The position numbers and the translations under genes are program-made. From assembly GCA_913061475.1 (NCBI GenBank), contig CAJXUN010000023.1, positions 1 to 64,000 on the forward strand: 64,000 bases of DNA, in the 5' to 3' direction. This DNA is from an uncultured Colwellia sp. Lineage in GTDB: Bacteria; Pseudomonadota; Gammaproteobacteria; Enterobacterales; Alteromonadaceae. Shown piece by piece: positions 9,902 through 22,293 of this stretch; the stretch's first letter is position 1; every line of letters begins with the position of its first letter. The notes under the pieces were generated by a model, which was not told the origin of the DNA, did no database searches, and saw nothing but the letters and a program-made list of their open reading frames with translations.

Positions 9902-11370
9902 GATTTTTTCACCGTTAACTTTTCATCAGTCATCAATTGACGAGCAATTGCACCTATGTTGCCAGCGCCTTGGGTTATAACCATGTCACCATCGCGCAAT
10001 TGCGCTGCGACTAATTCTGCTAACTTATCGCTATCGCTAACGTAAATGGGTTCTATTTGGCCGCGTTGACGGATGCTACGGGCTAAACTTTTACTATCGG
10101 CGTTAGCAATTGGCGCTTCGCCAGCCGCATAAACATCAAGCAGAAATAAATTATCTACCTCAGATAGCACTTCAACAAAGTCTTCAAACAGATCGCGTGT
10201 ACGGGAATAGCGATGAGGCTGAAATATCATGGTAAGTTTTTTCTCTGGCCAACCGTTGCGCATAGCATCAATTGTCGCTTTCACTTCTGTTGGATGATGA
10301 CCATAATCATCAATAAGTAGCATTTCACCTTGAGCTGTACTTAAGGTTGCTAAGTGCTCAAAACGACGACCAATACCAGCAAAACTTTGCAATGCCTGTT
10401 GAATCGCGTTATCGGCGACACCTTCATCAATGGCGACGGCAACACCAGCCAAGGCATTTAAAACATTATGCTCACCCGGTAAATTGACGCTAATAGGTAA
10501 TGGCTCGCTACCCTCACGCTCAACAACAAATGAACTCATGCCACCTGATTGCTGATAGTGGGTCGCACGAACATCGGCATCTTGGCAAAAACCATAGGTG
10601 ATCACTTGACGGCTAATGCGCGGTAAAATTTCTCGCACAACAGGATTGTCTAAACAAACCACGGCTAAACCATAAAAAGGTAAGTTGTGTAAAAACTCAA
10701 TGTAGGTATCTTTAAGTTTTTCAAAGTCACCTTGATAGGTTTCCATGTGGTCTTCATCAATATTGGTGATCACCGATACCATTGGCTGTAAATGCAAAAA
10801 TGACGCATCACTTTCATCGGCTTCGGCGATTAAATAGCGGCTACTGCCTAATCGAGCATTCGTGCCAGCACTGTTCAGCAAACCACCAATAACAAAGGTA
10901 GGATCTAAATTTGCTTGCGCAAAAATACTGGCAATTAAACTTGTGGTTGTGGTTTTTCCATGAGTACCCGCAATAGCAATACCGTGACGAAAGCGCATTA
11001 ATTCCGCTAACATTTCCGCACGACGTACTACAGGAATGCGTTGCTGATGCGCGGCAAGCAGTTCGGGATTTTCGGCATTAATGGCAGTTGACACCACAAT
11101 AACACTGGCACCACTGACATTGTCTTGGTGATGCCCGATAGTCACTTTAGCGCCTAATGCGGTTAATCTTTTAACCACTTGGTTTTCACCGATATCAGAG
11201 CCGGTAATTTGATAGCCTTCGTTTAGCAATACTTCTGCAATTCCCCCCATACCTGCGCCACCAATACCAACAAAATGGATGGTTTTAACACGGCGCATTT
11301 CTGGCACCCTATTGTTCACATTATCTAAGGTCGTAGCACTATTTTTTTCTGTCGTCATTATTTTACTCAT
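9898..11370 (-). CDS. murC: UDP-N-acetylmuramate--L-alanine ligase MurC
   Basis: MurC adds the first stem amino acid, L-Ala, to UDP-MurNAc. It has the Rossmann start [17 protein letters not shown], the P-loop [11 protein letters not shown], the central domain and the C-terminal Mur-ligase domain ([16 protein letters not shown]). I choose the ATG at 11370 (490 residues), which overlaps the murG stop as ATGA and has GAGG about 10 nt upstream. The same frame extends 7 codons to a TTG at 11391, which is less likely. Confidence 0.97.
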   Translation of the reverse strand: MSKIMTTEKNSATTLDNVNNRVPEMRRVKTIHFVGIGGAGMGGIAEVLLNEGYQITGSDIGENQVVKRLTALGAKVTIGHHQDNVSGASVIVVSTAINAENPELLAAHQQRIPVVRRAEMLAELMRFRHGIAIAGTHGKTTTTSLIASIFAQANLDPTFVIGGLLNSAGTNARLGSSRYLIAEADESDASFLHLQPMVSVITNIDEDHMETYQGDFEKLKDTYIEFLHNLPFYGLAVVCLDNPVVREILPRISRQVITYGFCQDADVRATHYQQSGGMSSFVVEREGSEPLPISVNLPGEHNVLNALAGVAVAIDEGVADNAIQQALQSFAGIGRRFEHLATLSTAQGEMLLIDDYGHHPTEVKATIDAMRNGWPEKKLTMIFQPHRYSRTRDLFEDFVEVLSEVDNLFLLDVYAAGEAPIANADSKSLARSIRQRGQIEPIYVSDSDKLAELVAAQLRDGDMVITQGAGNIGAIARQLMTDEKLTVKKS

Positions 11371-12473
11371 CGTTGTGCAACCTCGATACAAACACTGGCA
11401 ACACGTTTTGTTGCATCTGCATGCGCAGCGTTATGTGCTGCTTTTGACATCTGTTGAACCACTTTGTCTGAGATAAACAAGCTATTTAACATCTGTCCCA
11501 AGGTTGTACCGTTGAACTCTTTTTGGGCAATTAATTTTGCTGCACCGCACGAAACAAGGTACATAGCATTTTTGGTTTGATGATCATCAACTGCATGCGG
11601 CAAAGGGATGAATATTGCGGGCTTAGCCGCCATCGCCAATTCAGAAACTGTCAACGCACCCGCTCGACAAATGACCACATCAGCCCATTGATACGCTGCC
11701 GCCATATCATCAATAAACTCAGTAACTTTCACTTTTTCTTCCGGTACACCGTAGGATTGGTAGCTAGCTAATACCGCTTGTTCATTGCCGCCGCCAGTTT
11801 GATGCCAGACATCAATACTTTGTACTTTGATTTGTTTCATTGCTTGTGGCACAACATCATTTAATATTTTTGCCCCCAAGCTACCACCAACAACCAGTAC
11901 TTTTTTACTGGTTGCCGGTTGTTCAGGCACCACGGTATTAATCGCAATAATATCGCTACGTAAGGGGTTTCCCACCACTTCAGATGTTACTCTTGCGCTA
12001 AAAGCACCAGGAAAGGCACTTAACGTTTTGGTGGCAATATGTGACAGAAAACGATTACTCATGCCTGCTACTGCGTTTTGCTCATGCAATACTAAAGGTA
12101 TACGTAGTAACCATGCTGCAACACCACCAGGTGCACTTGCATAGCCTCCCATACCGAGTACTACATCGGGTTGAACATATCGCAATACGCGAATGGATTG
12201 CACCACTGACTGCAAAATTTTAAATGGCGTTTTTAGCCAAGTTTGCCAGTTTTTATTACGGATACCGGCAATATTGATAAATGAAATTGGGTAACCGTTC
12301 TTCGGTACTAATTCCGCTTCCATACGTTCAGCTGTGCCCAACCAATGTATTTTCCAGCCTTGTTGTACTAATGCTTCGGCCACGGCAATACCTGGAAATA
12401 TATGTCCTCCCGTACCGCCCGCCATCACGAGTAGTGTCGGGCGCTTTACTTCATGACTTGTTTTTTCAGTCAT
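11367..12473 (-). CDS. murG: Lipid II synthase MurG (UDP-GlcNAc transferase)
   Basis: MurG is a peripheral inner-membrane GT28 glycosyltransferase that turns lipid I into lipid II. The N-terminal glycine loop GGTGGH (about residues 19-24) and the UDP-GlcNAc-binding region ([14 protein letters not shown]) are present. The second Gly-rich loop [12 protein letters not shown] is present too. I choose the ATG at 12473 (368 residues), with GAGGG just upstream and 8 bp of overlap with ftsW. The frame is open a few codons further to a TTG at 12485. Confidence 0.97.
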   Translation of the reverse strand: MTEKTSHEVKRPTLLVMAGGTGGHIFPGIAVAEALVQQGWKIHWLGTAERMEAELVPKNGYPISFINIAGIRNKNWQTWLKTPFKILQSVVQSIRVLRYVQPDVVLGMGGYASAPGGVAAWLLRIPLVLHEQNAVAGMSNRFLSHIATKTLSAFPGAFSARVTSEVVGNPLRSDIIAINTVVPEQPATSKKVLVVGGSLGAKILNDVVPQAMKQIKVQSIDVWHQTGGGNEQAVLASYQSYGVPEEKVKVTEFIDDMAAAYQWADVVICRAGALTVSELAMAAKPAIFIPLPHAVDDHQTKNAMYLVSCGAAKLIAQKEFNGTTLGQMLNSLFISDKVVQQMSKAAHNAAHADATKRVASVCIEVAQR

Positions 12474-13728
12474 TTTCACCCTCAATAATTTCTGTTTTTT
12501 TCACTTTAGTTCTTTTCTTTTTAGTACTTTTATTAGCGCCAGTCGTACGACTTGTTGCTTGAATGCTTTGCAGGCGAATTTCATGATCAATGCGAATCAG
12601 GATAACCACAGCAATAGTCATAATTATCATCGAACTACCGCCATAACTAATTAACGGCATCGTTAAGCCTTTAGTTGGCACAATCCCCGCACTTGCACCG
12701 ATATTTACCGCGGCTTGGAAGCAAAACCAAATACCAATGGCATAAGCAAAAAAACCTTCAAAATATTTTTCTTGGTTAACGGCTTTTCGCCCCAGTAACA
12801 ATGCTTTGAAAACTAAGGTCATGCTTAACAGTAAAATCACGCTAATGCCAACAAAGCCAAACTCTTCCGCTAACACCGCCATGACAAAATCAGTATGTGC
12901 CTCGGGTAAATATTCTAATTTTTGGACACTGTTACCTAGCCCTTGGCCAAAGGTTTCACCTCTGCCATAGGCCATCAATGACTGAGTTAGTTGATAACCA
13001 CTGCCAAACGGGTCTTTCCATGGGTCAAGAAAACCAGTTACTCGTGCCCAACGATAGGGCGAGAAATACGCTAACATTGACAATAACGTGATACCAACCC
13101 CTGAAATAGCAATAAACTGCCATAACTTAGCGCCAGCTAAAAACAACAAACCAAAGGTGGTAACAAACATCACGATAATGGTACCTAAATCTGGCTGCAT
13201 TAATAGTAAGCCACTTAAAACACCGAAGACCACCAACGGCTTAGCAAAACCTTTAACGTTTTCCATAACCTCATCACGTCGTCTCACTAAATACGCAGAT
13301 AAGTAACAAAAGAAAAACAGTTTTGCCGGCTCTGCTGCTTGTATCGTTATCGGCCCCACGGCAATCCAACGCGTCGAACCATTGACATTACGCCCAATAA
13401 CTAACACTACCACCAGTAAAACAATCGCCAACAGTAATAAATTGCCACTATATTGATGCCAACGAGACATAGGCACTTGCAACGCGATGGCCGCCACTGT
13501 CAAGCTCAACACAATATAAATCATATGGCGGATGATAAAATGAAACGGGTTGGCAAATAGACGCTCAGCAATCGGCATCGATGAGCTTGCAACCATAATC
13601 AGCCCAATCATATACATACACAGTGCCAGCACCACATAGCTACGATCAAAGGTTGCAACGGATCTCGACTCGAGCTGCAACCATTGTGGCAAAGACCACT
13701 GCGAATTATCGATAAAAGGGATCGCCAT
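12466..13728 (-). CDS. ftsW: Septal peptidoglycan polymerase FtsW (SEDS family)
   Basis: FtsW is the SEDS-family glycosyltransferase of the divisome, working with FtsI. The 420 residues carry about ten membrane segments. The SEDS signatures are [19 protein letters not shown], with the catalytic-type Asp, and [16 protein letters not shown] near the C-terminus. The cytoplasmic tail is Lys rich ([15 protein letters not shown]). It overlaps murD by 1 bp (TGATG) and murG by 8 bp. Confidence 0.97.
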   Translation of the reverse strand: MAIPFIDNSQWSLPQWLQLESRSVATFDRSYVVLALCMYMIGLIMVASSSMPIAERLFANPFHFIIRHMIYIVLSLTVAAIALQVPMSRWHQYSGNLLLLAIVLLVVVLVIGRNVNGSTRWIAVGPITIQAAEPAKLFFFCYLSAYLVRRRDEVMENVKGFAKPLVVFGVLSGLLLMQPDLGTIIVMFVTTFGLLFLAGAKLWQFIAISGVGITLLSMLAYFSPYRWARVTGFLDPWKDPFGSGYQLTQSLMAYGRGETFGQGLGNSVQKLEYLPEAHTDFVMAVLAEEFGFVGISVILLLSMTLVFKALLLGRKAVNQEKYFEGFFAYAIGIWFCFQAAVNIGASAGIVPTKGLTMPLISYGGSSMIIMTIAVVILIRIDHEIRLQSIQATSRTTGANKSTKKKRTKVKKTEIIEGEND

Positions 13729-15122
13729 CAGTGACCTGCCTTTTGCATTAACACTGACTTAATAAACACCACACCGCGTTCGACGTAATTGGCAAACATA
13801 TCTAAACTGGCACAAGCCGGTGATAATAAAACCATGTCGCCTGGATTGGCAGATTTTCTGGCAAGTTCGACTGCCGCGGGTAATGAGTCAACATGTAACG
13901 TTTGCGCTGCTTGACTTTCGAGCCTCAACGCAGCAATAGCCCGGCCGTCTTTTCCTAACGTAATCAGTTGTTCGACTTGTTGTGTCAATGCCTGGGTCAA
14001 GGGTGAAAAGTCAGCCCCTTTACCATCGCCACCGGCAATTAGAATCAATTTATTGCCTTTCAAGGTTGGAGATAAACCTTCGATAGCCGCAAGGGTAGCA
14101 CCAACATTGGTGGCTTTTGAATCATTAATCCAGCGAATACCATCATTGCTTTCAATAACTTCACAGCGATGGGCTAAACCTTTAAACGCCATTAAACTTG
14201 TCAGCATAGCGTTTAAATCCCAGCCTGCAGCCTTTCCTAATGCCAATACCGCTAAGTAATTTAAAGCATTATGAATACCTTGTAGTGGCAATTGTGCTAA
14301 TGCGCAGAGTGCTTGGTTGCCATGCATCAAATGGCATTCATCATCAATACTTGCCAAGCCAAAATCACCTAATTGAGCTTGCTCACTGCCAAAACTTAAT
14401 GACTGACTTTGACTATCAAGCGCGTTCGGTTTCGTGGCCTTGTCATTTCGGTTATAAATCGCGTAAGTACAATGCTGATAAATGCGTTGTTTAATGGCGC
14501 CATAGTTTTCCAGTGTTTTATGACGATCTAAATGATCATCACTTAAATTCAATACCGTGGCCGCCAGTGCTTTCATGCTTTTAACGGTTTCAAGCTGAAA
14601 ACTCGATAGCTCTAAAACAATAAAATCGGCGTCTTCTTTATCAATTTGATCTAGCACAGGTAAGCCGATATTGCCGCCCAACTGCACCTGATAACCGATG
14701 GCATTACCAACATAGTTGAGCATTGAAACTACGGTTGATTTACCGTTCGAGCCAGTAACCGCTAATATGGGCGTATCACTTAAACGGCAAAATAATTCGA
14801 TATCGCCAATAACATCACAGTTTTTCGCAATCGCCGTGCTAATTTCAAGTTCGGCAATATTAATACCAGGGCTAACAATTAAAATATCCGCTTGTGCTAT
14901 TAAGGCATGTTCCCATTGCCCTAATACTAAGGTGTTGCTGCCAAACTGATGTTTAAAATCGCCTGGCGAAATAGGCATATCACGGCTATCGTTGACCGAA
15001 AAGGCAATATTATAGCGGTGTAAAAAACGCGCGCACGACAATCCCGTGATACCAATACCTAAGATCACTATTTGTTTATTCGCTAATTGCGTCGTTACCG
15101 ACTGTTGCAATTGTTTAATCAC
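13728..15122 (-). CDS. murD: UDP-MurNAc-L-Ala--D-glutamate ligase MurD
   Basis: MurD adds D-Glu to UDP-MurNAc-L-Ala. The N-terminal domain starts at [15 protein letters not shown], the P-loop is [12 protein letters not shown], the central domain includes [11 protein letters not shown], and the C-terminal domain has [12 protein letters not shown]. Total 464 residues from a GTG start at 15122. The nearest AAGG is about 13 nt upstream, so the exact start is less certain than for its neighbours. It begins 10 bp after the mraY stop. Confidence 0.96.
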   Translation of the reverse strand: MIKQLQQSVTTQLANKQIVILGIGITGLSCARFLHRYNIAFSVNDSRDMPISPGDFKHQFGSNTLVLGQWEHALIAQADILIVSPGINIAELEISTAIAKNCDVIGDIELFCRLSDTPILAVTGSNGKSTVVSMLNYVGNAIGYQVQLGGNIGLPVLDQIDKEDADFIVLELSSFQLETVKSMKALAATVLNLSDDHLDRHKTLENYGAIKQRIYQHCTYAIYNRNDKATKPNALDSQSQSLSFGSEQAQLGDFGLASIDDECHLMHGNQALCALAQLPLQGIHNALNYLAVLALGKAAGWDLNAMLTSLMAFKGLAHRCEVIESNDGIRWINDSKATNVGATLAAIEGLSPTLKGNKLILIAGGDGKGADFSPLTQALTQQVEQLITLGKDGRAIAALRLESQAAQTLHVDSLPAAVELARKSANPGDMVLLSPACASLDMFANYVERGVVFIKSVLMQKAGH

Positions 15123-15132
15123 GCGTCTGCTG

Positions 15133-16215
15133 TTACCTTAATTTCAAGGTTGCTAATCCAACCAATACTAAGACTAAAGAAATGATCCAAAAGCGCACAA
15201 TCACTCTTGGCTCAGGCCAACCTTTTAATTCGTAATGATGATGTATGGGTGCCATACGAAAAATACGTTGTCCACGTAATTTGTATGAGCCAACCTGTAA
15301 AATGACCGAAAGCGTTTCCATAACAAACACTCCGCCCATAATAAACAAGACTAGTTCTTGCCGAACCAGTACCGCAATAACACCTAAGGCAGCACCTAAA
15401 GCAAGTGAGCCAACATCACCCATAAAAACCTGAGCCGGGTATGTGTTAAACCATAAAAAACCTAAACCTGCGCCAACAATTGCCGTACAAACAACAACTA
15501 GTTCACTGGCTAAGGCAATATGGGGAATATTTAAATACTCAGAAAAATTTGCATTACCCGTCATGTAGGCAAAAACGCCAAACGCACCAGCCACCATGAT
15601 AGTGGGCACAATGGCAAGGCCATCAAGGCCGTCGGTTAAATTGACGGCATTACTGGTACCAACAATGACGAAATATACTAAGCCGATATAAAGTAAGCCG
15701 AGTTGTGGTAAGACATCTTTAATAAAGGGGATCAGTAAGGTTGTTTCTTCTGGGCTTTGGGCAAATTGATATAAAAATATCGCCGTTGCTAGCCCGGCAA
15801 CCGTTTGCCAAAAATATTTCCAGCGTGCGATTAAACCATTAGAGTCTTTACGGATAACTTTGCGGTAATCATCAACAAAACCAATAATGCCGAAACTGAC
15901 TAAAACAAATAACACCACCCAAACATAGGTATTAGTTAAGTCTGCCCACAATAATACGCTGGCTACAATTGAGGCCAAAATTAGTAGCCCGCCCATGGTT
16001 GGCGTGCCTGATTTTGATAAATGACTTTCCGGACCATCATCTCTAACAGTTTGGCCTATTTGCATATTCTGTAATGCACGAATTAATTTTGGACCGAAGT
16101 ATAACGAGATAATCAACGCGGTAAGCGTAGAAATAATGGCCCTAAATGTTAAATAAGAAAAAACATTAAAAAATGAATAATATTGGGTGAGATACTCACC
16201 TAACCAAAGTAACAT
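15133..16215 (-). CDS. mraY: Phospho-MurNAc-pentapeptide transferase MraY
   Basis: MraY is an integral membrane enzyme that makes lipid I from UDP-MurNAc-pentapeptide and undecaprenyl phosphate. The 360 residues carry ten membrane segments. Family motifs include [11 protein letters not shown], the catalytic [11 protein letters not shown], the [11 protein letters not shown] region and the histidine loop [15 protein letters not shown]. The ATG overlaps the murF stop by 1 bp (TAATG). Confidence 0.98.
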   Translation of the reverse strand: MLLWLGEYLTQYYSFFNVFSYLTFRAIISTLTALIISLYFGPKLIRALQNMQIGQTVRDDGPESHLSKSGTPTMGGLLILASIVASVLLWADLTNTYVWVVLFVLVSFGIIGFVDDYRKVIRKDSNGLIARWKYFWQTVAGLATAIFLYQFAQSPEETTLLIPFIKDVLPQLGLLYIGLVYFVIVGTSNAVNLTDGLDGLAIVPTIMVAGAFGVFAYMTGNANFSEYLNIPHIALASELVVVCTAIVGAGLGFLWFNTYPAQVFMGDVGSLALGAALGVIAVLVRQELVLFIMGGVFVMETLSVILQVGSYKLRGQRIFRMAPIHHHYELKGWPEPRVIVRFWIISLVLVLVGLATLKLR

Positions 16216-17615
16216 TATGCTTGCTCCTGCGTAGCTTGGCTGTTATGCCATTGAATAATATCAGCCACTACGTATTCCATATGAGCACTGCGCGAACCTT
16301 TAACTAAAATTGTCACTTGCTGATCTTCACCTTGAAGCATCTGCCGTAATCGTGACACTAAATTTTCTTTGCTACTAAAATGTTGTTGCTGAGTGTTATC
16401 ACCCTGATAAAATGCATCAGAAGTATTTTGACTTAACACCCCTAAGGTCAACAAATCGTTAATATTTTTGCTTTTAGCATATTCTCCAACTTCTTGATGG
16501 TAACGACGTGCTTCACCGCCGAGCTCTCCCATATCGCCAAGAATAAGCACTGTTCGCCCTGGATAGCTGGCTAATAACGTTGATGCGGCATTAATTGATT
16601 CGACATTGGCGTTATAAGTGTCATCAATTAGCTTAATCTTGTTACCCAGTTGATGTAGATTCAAACGGCCTTTAGCCGCCGTCATTTCTGCTAAACCCAA
16701 ACGAATGTCGTCTAAACTCGCACCGAACTCTAACGCAACCGTTGCTGCTGCCACTGCGTTACAGACATTATGATGCCCTGGTACGGTTAGCTCGATATAA
16801 GTGCTACCAATAGGCGTGGTCAATTTAAAGCTAGCGTTACCATTGTCATCTAAAATTTCTTGATGGCTGTAGCAATCGGCTTCCCCTTGACAGGCAAAGC
16901 GTTGCACTTTTTTATCAGCTAAGCGCCACTGCCATCTATCAGCCCACTGACTGTTTTGATCGAAGATCGCTACACCACCAGCCTCTAATCCAGAGAAAAT
17001 CTCACCTTTGGCACGTGCAACACCGCATAAATCACCAAAACCTTCTAAATGAGCCGCGGCAATATTATTGATCATAGCCACATCAGGCTTAACCAATGCT
17101 GAGGTATAGGCAATTTCACCGATATGGTTTGCGCCCAGCTCTACCACGGCAAAATCATGCTTTGCTTCTAAACGTAATAAGGTTAGCGGCACGCCAATAT
17201 CGTTATTAAAATTTCCTTTGGTGGCTAACACATTGCCTAAGCGACTTAATATTCCGGCGACCATTTCTTTAACGGTGGTTTTACCGCTGCTGCCAGTAAT
17301 CGCAACCGTTTTTGGTGCCACTTTTGCTTTAACATAAGCGGCAATGTCACCCAAAGCTTGATGGGTATCGGCGACAACTATTTGGGCAATACTAATATCT
17401 TGCTGAGCTTGTTGCACAATCACCGCACTACAACCTAACTCACTAGCTTGAGCGACAAACCTGTGACCATCAAAATTTGGCCCTTGCAATGCTAAAAACA
17501 CATCGCCAGCATTTAACGCTCGACTGTCAGTGCTAATGGCATTAATCGTCAGGTCTTCACCCGTCAGTTGGCCATTAATTGCTTCGGCAATCTCGATTAA
17601 CGTTAGTGAGATCAT
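16215..17615 (-). CDS. murF: UDP-MurNAc-tripeptide--D-Ala-D-Ala ligase MurF
   Basis: MurF completes the cytoplasmic pentapeptide by adding D-Ala-D-Ala. The 466 residues show the N-terminal substrate domain ([16 protein letters not shown]), the P-loop [13 protein letters not shown] near 107 and the C-terminal ligase domain ([12 protein letters not shown]). It overlaps murE by 4 bp (ATGA) and mraY by 1 bp, so it is translationally coupled on both sides. Confidence 0.97.
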   Translation of the reverse strand: MISLTLIEIAEAINGQLTGEDLTINAISTDSRALNAGDVFLALQGPNFDGHRFVAQASELGCSAVIVQQAQQDISIAQIVVADTHQALGDIAAYVKAKVAPKTVAITGSSGKTTVKEMVAGILSRLGNVLATKGNFNNDIGVPLTLLRLEAKHDFAVVELGANHIGEIAYTSALVKPDVAMINNIAAAHLEGFGDLCGVARAKGEIFSGLEAGGVAIFDQNSQWADRWQWRLADKKVQRFACQGEADCYSHQEILDDNGNASFKLTTPIGSTYIELTVPGHHNVCNAVAAATVALEFGASLDDIRLGLAEMTAAKGRLNLHQLGNKIKLIDDTYNANVESINAASTLLASYPGRTVLILGDMGELGGEARRYHQEVGEYAKSKNINDLLTLGVLSQNTSDAFYQGDNTQQQHFSSKENLVSRLRQMLQGEDQQVTILVKGSRSAHMEYVVADIIQWHNSQATQEQA

Positions 17616-19207
17616 AGCACTGCCTCGGTTGAATAAAATTTCCGAACGACAGCGCGTTCGTCATAATGGCTCTTTTCATTGCCAACGATGATGTAATCCT
17701 CATGACCTTTACCGGCACAGAGAATGACATCATTAGCCTTTGCATTTTTTAATGCCGTTAATACCGCGGTTGTTCTGTCGAGTATTGTTTCAACATTACC
17801 AGCGGCACTAAAACCTGCCATAATATCTGCGGCTATTGCTTCAGGGTCTTCGCTACGAGGATTATCATTGGTAACAATAATCTGATCAGCTTTACTTTGC
17901 GCAACTTCTGCCATCAATGCCCGTTTACCGGTATCACGATCGCCACCACAACCAAAAACTAACCACAATTGCCCCTGACAATGCAGACGACAAGCATCTA
18001 AAGCACTGGCAAGCGCGTCTGGCGTATGCGCGTAATCAACCACTGCCGTCGGTTTTCCTAGCGAAGTAAATGCTTCCATACGGCCAATAATTGGCACAAG
18101 TTGCCTAATCGCTGAAGCAATCGTTGTTAGCTCAATATTTTCCACCATTAACACCGCGATGGCGGCGAGAAGATTCTCAACATTAAAGTCACCTAATAGC
18201 CGGCTGCGAATTTCGCCTTTACCTTGTTCGGTATTGAGCGTAAAGCTCACACCATCAACATGGTGTTTAATGTCAGTTGCTTGCACAAAGCGTGCGTGAG
18301 AGGTGATATTATCACCACGACCATAAACCACCATTGGTTGCAATTTCGGCCAGTTTTCTAACCAACGTTGCGCTTGTTTGTCATCACCATTAATTACTGC
18401 GACTTGCTGATTATCACCAGTAAATATTTCTTTTTTTGCCGCAGCATAAGCAGCCATGGTTTGATGATAATCTAAATGATCACGGGTTAAATTAGTAAAC
18501 ACCGCGGTATTAAATAGAGCCGCTGCGACACGCTTTTGTGCTAACGCATGCGATGAAACTTCCATGGCAACGTCGGTAATGTTTTTCGCTTTAAATGATG
18601 CCAGTAATTGATGCAATTCGGTTGCACCCGGCGTGGTGTTTTCAATCGTTTGCAAGCTTGCTATCTTACCCGCGCCATTGGTGCCGATAACGGCGCAATT
18701 TCGCTGACAATAGTCTAATAAACTAGCAATAATTTGACTGGTACTCGTTTTACCATTAGTGCCGGTAATACCAATAATATTGAGCGACTGTTGAGGTGCA
18801 CCATAAAACGCCCTAGCAACCTCAAATAATTGCTGATTCAATTGAAAGTAATTTAGTATCGCAACAGGGGGGGCATCTGCTTGTTGCGACCAAGTCACCT
18901 GCCCATGTGCTGATGGCTCAGTGGTTTCTTGTATTATCATTACGCAGTTTGCAGCGAGCGCTTGGGCAATATATTCACGACCGTCACGTAAGCTACCAAC
19001 AACCGCACAAAATACATCACCTGCTTTGATAGCTCGGGTGTCGTTGACTAAATCAGCAGTCACGGCATCCTGTTCATTCTCAGAAAATGTCGTTTTAAGT
19101 TGCGTTAAATCCTCTGTACTAAGGCTAATAGCTGCAAAATTTAATACCGCCTCTATAGCAGCAAAATTTCGTGGTTGATTAGAAACGACTAAAGCGTGAT
19201 CAAACAT
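17612..19207 (-). CDS. murE: UDP-MurNAc-L-Ala-D-Glu--2,6-diaminopimelate ligase MurE
   Basis: MurE adds the third stem residue. The DNPR motif (VTNDNPRSEDPE, near residue 425) is the signature of the meso-diaminopimelate-adding form, as expected for a Gram-negative bacterium. The P-loop GITGTNGKTSTSQI and the central ligase domain are intact. I choose the ATG at 19207 (531 residues), with AAGGAG 7 nt upstream. The frame continues two codons to a GTG at 19213. It overlaps the ftsI 3' end by 8 bp. Confidence 0.97.
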   Translation of the reverse strand: MFDHALVVSNQPRNFAAIEAVLNFAAISLSTEDLTQLKTTFSENEQDAVTADLVNDTRAIKAGDVFCAVVGSLRDGREYIAQALAANCVMIIQETTEPSAHGQVTWSQQADAPPVAILNYFQLNQQLFEVARAFYGAPQQSLNIIGITGTNGKTSTSQIIASLLDYCQRNCAVIGTNGAGKIASLQTIENTTPGATELHQLLASFKAKNITDVAMEVSSHALAQKRVAAALFNTAVFTNLTRDHLDYHQTMAAYAAAKKEIFTGDNQQVAVINGDDKQAQRWLENWPKLQPMVVYGRGDNITSHARFVQATDIKHHVDGVSFTLNTEQGKGEIRSRLLGDFNVENLLAAIAVLMVENIELTTIASAIRQLVPIIGRMEAFTSLGKPTAVVDYAHTPDALASALDACRLHCQGQLWLVFGCGGDRDTGKRALMAEVAQSKADQIIVTNDNPRSEDPEAIAADIMAGFSAAGNVETILDRTTAVLTALKNAKANDVILCAGKGHEDYIIVGNEKSHYDERAVVRKFYSTEAVL

Positions 19208-20957
19208 GGTCACGCTCCTTAGGTAAGCTTTTAGTTTTTATTGCGCTTTGCACAGACGATACTCTGGTGTTCGCATCAGGTGGCACATTGAGCAGCCGCA
19301 GCGTGCCCTTCATTATTCGAGAAAAAACTGGCGCGGCAACTTCACCACCATGATATAAATCACCACCGGGGTCATCAATCACCACCACTACAGCAATTTC
19401 AGGATCTGAAACCGGAGCTACACCAGCAAATAGCCCGACATAATCATTACCATAGCCACCAGCAAACGCTTTAATCGCAGTGCCACTTTTGCCGCCAACA
19501 CGGTAACCGTCAACTTTTGCTACTGTGTATTGCTCATTCACCACATGCTCAAGCATTTCCACCACATTTTGACTTTGTTCTGCAGAGAAAATACGCTCAT
19601 GTTTTTTCTTCGCCTGTAGCGATGGCTCTTGTTTTAAAATGGTTAGTGGCGTTTTGATACCGCCATTGGCTAATATGGTATAAAAACGAGCTAACTGAAT
19701 AGGCGTAATGGCAACACCATGTCCCCAAGATAGGGTAGCCAATTCAAACTTTGACCATCGGGCTCTATCATGCATCATACCTGAGCTTTCACCAACCAAG
19801 CCTGTGCCTGTTTCTTCAGAAAATCCAGCATCAAAAAATTTATCAATCAGGTAATCTTTTGGTACCGACAACGCCAATTTAGTGGTGCCCATATTGGAAG
19901 AATGCACCAGTAGTTCTGCTAAAGTAATTTTGCCAAGATAACGCGGGTCGGATACACGACTGCCTCCTAAACGCATCCAACCAGGATATGTGTCAACAAT
20001 ACTGTCTTTTTTCACGCTGCCAAATTCTAAAGCGGTTAATACCGTCAATGGCTTCATGGTAGAGCCGGGCTCATAGATATCGGTAATAGCGCGATTACGA
20101 AAACGATGAATGGCGACACCAGAACGATTATTGGGATTGTAAGACGGGCTATTGACTAACGCTAAAACCTCACCGGTATTAACATTGGTCACAACGGCAG
20201 AGCCTGATGTCGCTTTAAAGGCTTTAACCGCACCTTTTAACTCTCGGTAAGCTAATGCTTGAATACGTTGATCAATACTCAAGATAATATTTTCAGGCGG
20301 AGTTGATGCTTTTACCGACAAAATTTCAATTTTTCGACCTTTAGCATCTTTACGGTATTTTTTCTCGCCATCTTCACCGGTTAATAGTTGATCATAAACC
20401 CGTTCAACACCTTCAATGCCTTTATCATCAACATTAGTAAAACCAACAATATGCGCACTTATTTCACCTGCAGGGTAGAAACGTTTAGATTCTTTACGCA
20501 GATGAATACCGGGAATTTTTAATTCTCGAATATAATTTGCCATGGCAGGTGCAACTTTACGCTCAATATAGACAAAGCGTTTGGTAGGATTTTTGGTGAT
20601 TCTCACTTGTAGCTTTTTAACGTCTTGACCAAGTACATCAGCTAAGGCCTGCCAATGTTTCTTCATTGACAAGGCATTGCTATCAAAAATAATTTTAGGA
20701 TCAGCCCAGACGGTTTCTACTGGCACACTGATGGCTAATTCATGACCATTACGATCAACAATAGAGCCACGTTGTACGGTTTTAGTATTAGTACGCAACG
20801 AGCGATTATCGCCCTGCTTTTTCAACATATCAGGTTCAAAAACCTGAATATAAGCACTGCGAGCCATCAAACCAGCATAAATCAAGACAATAGCGCCTAA
20901 CACAACGTAAAAACGCCATGCCACCGTATTTTGATTATATTGTGTTGATTTTTTCAT
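19200..20957 (-). CDS. ftsI: Septal transpeptidase FtsI (PBP3)
   Basis: FtsI is the class B penicillin-binding protein that cross-links septal peptidoglycan. The 585 residues carry a short cytoplasmic tail, one membrane segment (about 13-33), the pedestal domain and the transpeptidase domain. The three penicillin-binding motifs are intact: STMK at 299-302, SSN at 353-355 and KSGT at 490-493. It ends in a stretch encoding the murE Shine-Dalgarno. It follows ftsL by 20 bp. Confidence 0.98.
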   Translation of the reverse strand: MKKSTQYNQNTVAWRFYVVLGAIVLIYAGLMARSAYIQVFEPDMLKKQGDNRSLRTNTKTVQRGSIVDRNGHELAISVPVETVWADPKIIFDSNALSMKKHWQALADVLGQDVKKLQVRITKNPTKRFVYIERKVAPAMANYIRELKIPGIHLRKESKRFYPAGEISAHIVGFTNVDDKGIEGVERVYDQLLTGEDGEKKYRKDAKGRKIEILSVKASTPPENIILSIDQRIQALAYRELKGAVKAFKATSGSAVVTNVNTGEVLALVNSPSYNPNNRSGVAIHRFRNRAITDIYEPGSTMKPLTVLTALEFGSVKKDSIVDTYPGWMRLGGSRVSDPRYLGKITLAELLVHSSNMGTTKLALSVPKDYLIDKFFDAGFSEETGTGLVGESSGMMHDRARWSKFELATLSWGHGVAITPIQLARFYTILANGGIKTPLTILKQEPSLQAKKKHERIFSAEQSQNVVEMLEHVVNEQYTVAKVDGYRVGGKSGTAIKAFAGGYGNDYVGLFAGVAPVSDPEIAVVVVIDDPGGDLYHGGEVAAPVFSRIMKGTLRLLNVPPDANTRVSSVQSAIKTKSLPKERDHV

Positions 20958-20977
20958 TGCCCACTCGTACTAATAAT

Positions 20978-21292
20978 TCATGGTAATTTAATAATAATTT
21001 CTGAGCTTGCATCTGGCCTAGTCATATTGAGTTGCTTTTCAGCACTGCTTTCAATGGCACTGTGTTCCGCTAAGCTATTCTGCTCTAGCAACAAATTACG
21101 CCATTCATTTTCTAAGCCATCACGTTCAGTTAATAGCACTTCAATTTTACTGGTGGTTTGTCGATTTAAATGGGTAAAATAAATCACCGAAAACGCAGAT
21201 ATCAAAACCAATAGTAAAATGCCGTAAATAATTAAATGACGCCGAATGTCGCGCCAAATATCAAGTACTAACACAACCTTTTTGGTTGCCAT
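20978..21292 (-). CDS. ftsL: Cell division protein FtsL
   Basis: FtsL is a small bitopic protein that forms the FtsQLB activator complex. The 104 residues have one membrane segment near 19-38 and a periplasmic coiled-coil-like stretch (about 45-90). The sequence is weakly conserved in the family; identity rests on size, topology and the position between rsmH and ftsI. Confidence 0.9.
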   Translation of the reverse strand: MATKKVVLVLDIWRDIRRHLIIYGILLLVLISAFSVIYFTHLNRQTTSKIEVLLTERDGLENEWRNLLLEQNSLAEHSAIESSAEKQLNMTRPDASSEIIIKLP

Positions 21293-21307
21293 ACTAAAGC
21301 ACCATCG

Positions 21308-22249
21308 TTATCGCGCTAATCTCTCTGCAACTCTAAGTACTGAGCTGCGAGAGCGCACATTTTCTTCCACTTCATCTTTACTTGGCTTTAACTTGCGTCC
21401 GATTAAGCTCAAGTTTTTACCTTTGTTTAGTTCTATTTCGCTAATCGGCATGCCTCGTGGTACTTTTTTACCTTGCGAATGCTTTTTCATAAATTGCTTC
21501 ACGAGTCTATCTTCGAGGGAGTGAAAACTAATCACCACCAAGCGGCCACCGGTACTCAACACTGACAACGACGCTGCTAACACTTTTTCAATCTGCTCTA
21601 ATTCGCTATTGATATACATGCGAATCGCCTGAAAGCTACGTGTTGCTGGATGTTTTTTAATTTCTCTTTGTGGTGCTGTTTTTTTAATTAATTGCGCCAG
21701 TTGCCCCGTGCGTGTCAATGGCGTGACTTCACGTTCATCAACAATGGCATTAGCAATGCGCCAAGCATGCTTTTCTTCACCAAACGTGCGAAGCACCCAA
21801 GTAATGTCTTCAACATCAGCAACGGCTAACCACTCTGCTGCCGTTTGTCCACGGCTAGTGTCCATGCGCATATCTAACGGGCCATCTTTCATAAAACTAA
21901 AGCCGCGCTCTGCTTCGTCTAGTTGCGGTGAAGACACACCTAGATCAAGCAAAATACCATCAATTTTTTCAGATAAGTTGTGTTTATCAACGATCATCTG
22001 TAAATCAGCAAAACCATGATGTTCGATACTAAAACGTTCATCAACGGCATATTTCTCTGCAGCGGCAATGGCTGTTGGATCGCGATCAACAGCAATTAAG
22101 CGACCATTAGGCCCAAGATTTTCAAGGATCAGTCCTGAATGTCCGCCACGACCAAACGTACAGTCGATATAAATACCATCTGGTTTTATCGCTAATCCTG
22201 AAATCGATTCTTCAAGCAGAACTGAAATATGTGCATTATCATGTTGCAT
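21308..22249 (-). CDS. rsmH: 16S rRNA (cytosine1402-N4)-methyltransferase RsmH (MraW)
   Basis: RsmH methylates N4 of C1402 in the ribosomal P-site. The 313 residues have the SAM-binding start [17 protein letters not shown] and the [20 protein letters not shown] motif. The C-terminal region contains [16 protein letters not shown]. It is the second gene of the dcw operon, 44 bp after mraZ, as in most bacteria. Confidence 0.98.
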   Translation of the reverse strand: MQHDNAHISVLLEESISGLAIKPDGIYIDCTFGRGGHSGLILENLGPNGRLIAVDRDPTAIAAAEKYAVDERFSIEHHGFADLQMIVDKHNLSEKIDGILLDLGVSSPQLDEAERGFSFMKDGPLDMRMDTSRGQTAAEWLAVADVEDITWVLRTFGEEKHAWRIANAIVDEREVTPLTRTGQLAQLIKKTAPQREIKKHPATRSFQAIRMYINSELEQIEKVLAASLSVLSTGGRLVVISFHSLEDRLVKQFMKKHSQGKKVPRGMPISEIELNKGKNLSLIGRKLKPSKDEVEENVRSRSSVLRVAERLAR

Positions 22250-22293
22250 TATGAGTTTATTAACGCCATTTAGTTATTTAATTCAAAGATTTA